This document shows, one piece after another, positions 62,653 to 64,000 of a DNA stretch of 64,000 nt. Below the pieces are notes generated by a model. That model did no database searches, was not told where the DNA came from, and saw only the letters and a program-made list of their open reading frames with translations. The stretch is from positions 62,001 to 126,000 of the forward strand of contig NZ_MRCD01000014.1 of NCBI RefSeq assembly GCF_001904745.1. Direction: 5' to 3'. Each line of letters begins with the position of its first letter. Position 1 is the stretch's first letter. The DNA comes from Calothrix sp. HK-06 (GTDB lineage: Bacteria > Cyanobacteriota > Cyanobacteriia > Cyanobacteriales > Nostocaceae). Both the position numbers and the translations under genes were made by a program.

Positions 62653-62765
62653 ACTAAATCTTTTGTACTATTTGCCGGATATAAAGTATCCGCTTCCAAG
62701 GTGCCAAAAAACCGTCGAAGGTATTGAAGACTATCTCGACAGACCTGAATCTAATATTGATTTGT
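62653..62765 (+). pseudogene. Second coding scrap with the same direct repeat
   Basis: Reads HLKALHKLSGATKSFVLFAG YKVSASKVPKNRRRY, then a stop; another frame continues KTVEGIEDYLDRPESNIDLL to 62776. It looks like a small gene broken by a frameshift. Origin unknown. Confidence 0.35.
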
Positions 62766-62832
62766 TAACTAAATAATGTTTAAGTTATAAATACGCCTTT
62801 GAATTGCTTCGCCCTTTGTTCATTAGCGATAA

Positions 62833-63996
62833 TTAAAGATATAAAATTTCTAGTTCAAAGTTATCAGGGGTTGGATCAAGTTGCCAAACTAACCCTTCGG
62901 GTGACTCACCAAGCGCGACTTCAAGGTAAATACTTTCGCTCGCGTTTATAACTTCAACTTCATTACCTTCAAAAGGTTGTAAATCTTCTGTAAGAAGTCT
63001 TAGTTTAACACCTGTGGCAAGTAATTCACCTGGGAGCGCGCGCAATTCAAAGCGCCAGATTCTCGAAGTAATATTACTTTGAGGTAGTACTCGCAATTCA
63101 CATTGCTGTGAGTTGATAGTTAATCTACGTGTGACAGTTGGTAATGTTTCTGCCTCGTTTGAACCTCGCGCGCCAGCTATTGCTTGTGTATCGATTGTTC
63201 TCCATCCAAATCTTTGGGCAAAATCTGATACACCATTTTGTAACCATTCGCCAACAGACCACTGTTGTTGTCCTTGACGTTGTTCGTATAAACGCTGTCT
63301 CCAACCACCGTGTTGTAAAAGGGCGCCCCATGTGGTAAAAGGAATTTGAGTCCGAGGCATAATAACGTTAGGGTTTCCCAAACGTTGAATTAAGTTTTGC
63401 GCTTGGGTTAATGGTAATTCGGGTAAAGGCACCACTTCAGCACGAGTTATTACATCAGGGCAAAGTTGGCGTGATAACCACAAAATACTCAGGTTTGATA
63501 TTAACTCTTCTCCATCTAAACAATATGCTTTATCAAATGCGTCATATGTTGCTTGATTTTTGAGTTGTGCGTGAGTTGTATATCCCCAAATTCTGATACA
63601 CCCTTCTTCTAAGTTCACTTGTACTGCTACGTAGTAGTCGGCTACCCAGTTGGGAATATCTATCCATTCTTGAGGTACACGAAATTCGTCAATATCTAAT
63701 GCTTCGGTTGGAATTAATACCATTTTTGTATTTCCGAAGCTGATTGCTGTACCGTTAACAAATTCCCAGATACTAGGTAAAGCGGCGCCTTTTGGATATG
63801 GTTTCGCATTGGCGCCATGTTCCTCAGAAAGCCAAGGAAGAAATGTTGTTAAAGTCAAACGGTTGAGATATGCTATCCAACTACGGTTAGGTGTAGAAAA
63901 AGGTTGTTGCTGCCAACTTCTTTCTAATTCCAGAAGTGGAATTTCTAACCATAAATGTGTAGCGTTATCGAAGGTAAGTGATGAGTTAGATGTCAT
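62833..63996 (-). CDS. DUF1822 family protein
   Basis: The 387-residue soluble protein reads FDNATHLWLEIPLLELERSW, then RSWIAYLNRLTLTTFLPWLS and EWIDIPNWVADYYVAVQVNL EEGCIRIWGYTTHAQLK. These are the opening motifs of cyanobacterial DUF1822 proteins, which often sit beside a sigma factor and a CHAT-TPR gene (from memory); those would lie beyond the window edge. Function unknown. Its ATG is only four bases from the window end. Confidence 0.9.
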   Translation of the reverse strand: MTSNSSLTFDNATHLWLEIPLLELERSWQQQPFSTPNRSWIAYLNRLTLTTFLPWLSEEHGANAKPYPKGAALPSIWEFVNGTAISFGNTKMVLIPTEALDIDEFRVPQEWIDIPNWVADYYVAVQVNLEEGCIRIWGYTTHAQLKNQATYDAFDKAYCLDGEELISNLSILWLSRQLCPDVITRAEVVPLPELPLTQAQNLIQRLGNPNVIMPRTQIPFTTWGALLQHGGWRQRLYEQRQGQQQWSVGEWLQNGVSDFAQRFGWRTIDTQAIAGARGSNEAETLPTVTRRLTINSQQCELRVLPQSNITSRIWRFELRALPGELLATGVKLRLLTEDLQPFEGNEVEVINASESIYLEVALGESPEGLVWQLDPTPDNFELEILYL

Positions 63997-64000
63997 ATAC

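Overview
The window is chromosomal DNA of a filamentous, probably heterocyst-forming cyanobacterium (order Nostocales). The nitrogenase genes nifV-nifZ-nifT, the paired septal amidases amiC1-amiC2, a CYP120-like P450, many cyanobacteria-only small proteins (DUF2949, DUF3153, DUF1822 types) and short tandem heptamer repeats all point there. The DNA is AT-rich. The palindrome GGCGCC is strikingly frequent in genes and spacers, while the usual cyanobacterial HIP1 octamer GCGATCGC was not found by eye.

Layout. 1-15.8 kb is core housekeeping: a partial prenyl diphosphate synthase (sds), murI, two AMIN-amidases, a CPA2 Na+/H+ antiporter, a SIMPL-domain protein, ssb, the mreBCD shape operon and ribD. 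16-21 kb holds a frameshifted sensor remnant, an alpha/beta hydrolase behind a perfect palindrome, and an M4-like metallopeptidase with a long basic Ser/Ala/Lys tail. 20.7-23.8 kb is the nif segment: two small conserved proteins, nifV, nifZ, nifT and a thioredoxin-like ferredoxin. 23.9-39.3 kb is mixed metabolism and envelope: GST, TPR protein, LprI-like protein, TerC, ndk, speA, an M20 peptidase, a sugar nucleotidyltransferase, scpA, an AI-2E exporter, pdxH and a cytochrome P450, with a truncated kinase and a receiver domain lacking its phospho-Asp between them.

39.3-45.8 kb is accessory and decayed: a MazF-like toxin/antitoxin pair fused to the remains of an acetyltransferase gene, a MITE-like element, a methyltransferase plus an AlkB-type dioxygenase in very AT-rich DNA without GGCGCC sites, and a Uma2 pseudogene with two nonsense codons. 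45.9-56.3 kb has an APC permease and two NRPS genes (C-A-PCP, then docking-C-A-NMT-PCP) that read as an Ile/Val-type and an N-methyl-Leu module with no thioesterase. Intergenic palindromes and heptamer repeats have entered both NRPS genes in frame.

56.4-64 kb holds a PD-(D/E)XK-like protein, a two-gene unit pairing a membrane-anchored dynamin-like GTPase with an HNH-like/membrane protein (the best candidate here for an undescribed, possibly defensive, system), an FHA-PrsW fusion between direct repeats, and a DUF1822 protein. No rRNA, convincing tRNA or CRISPR array was seen.
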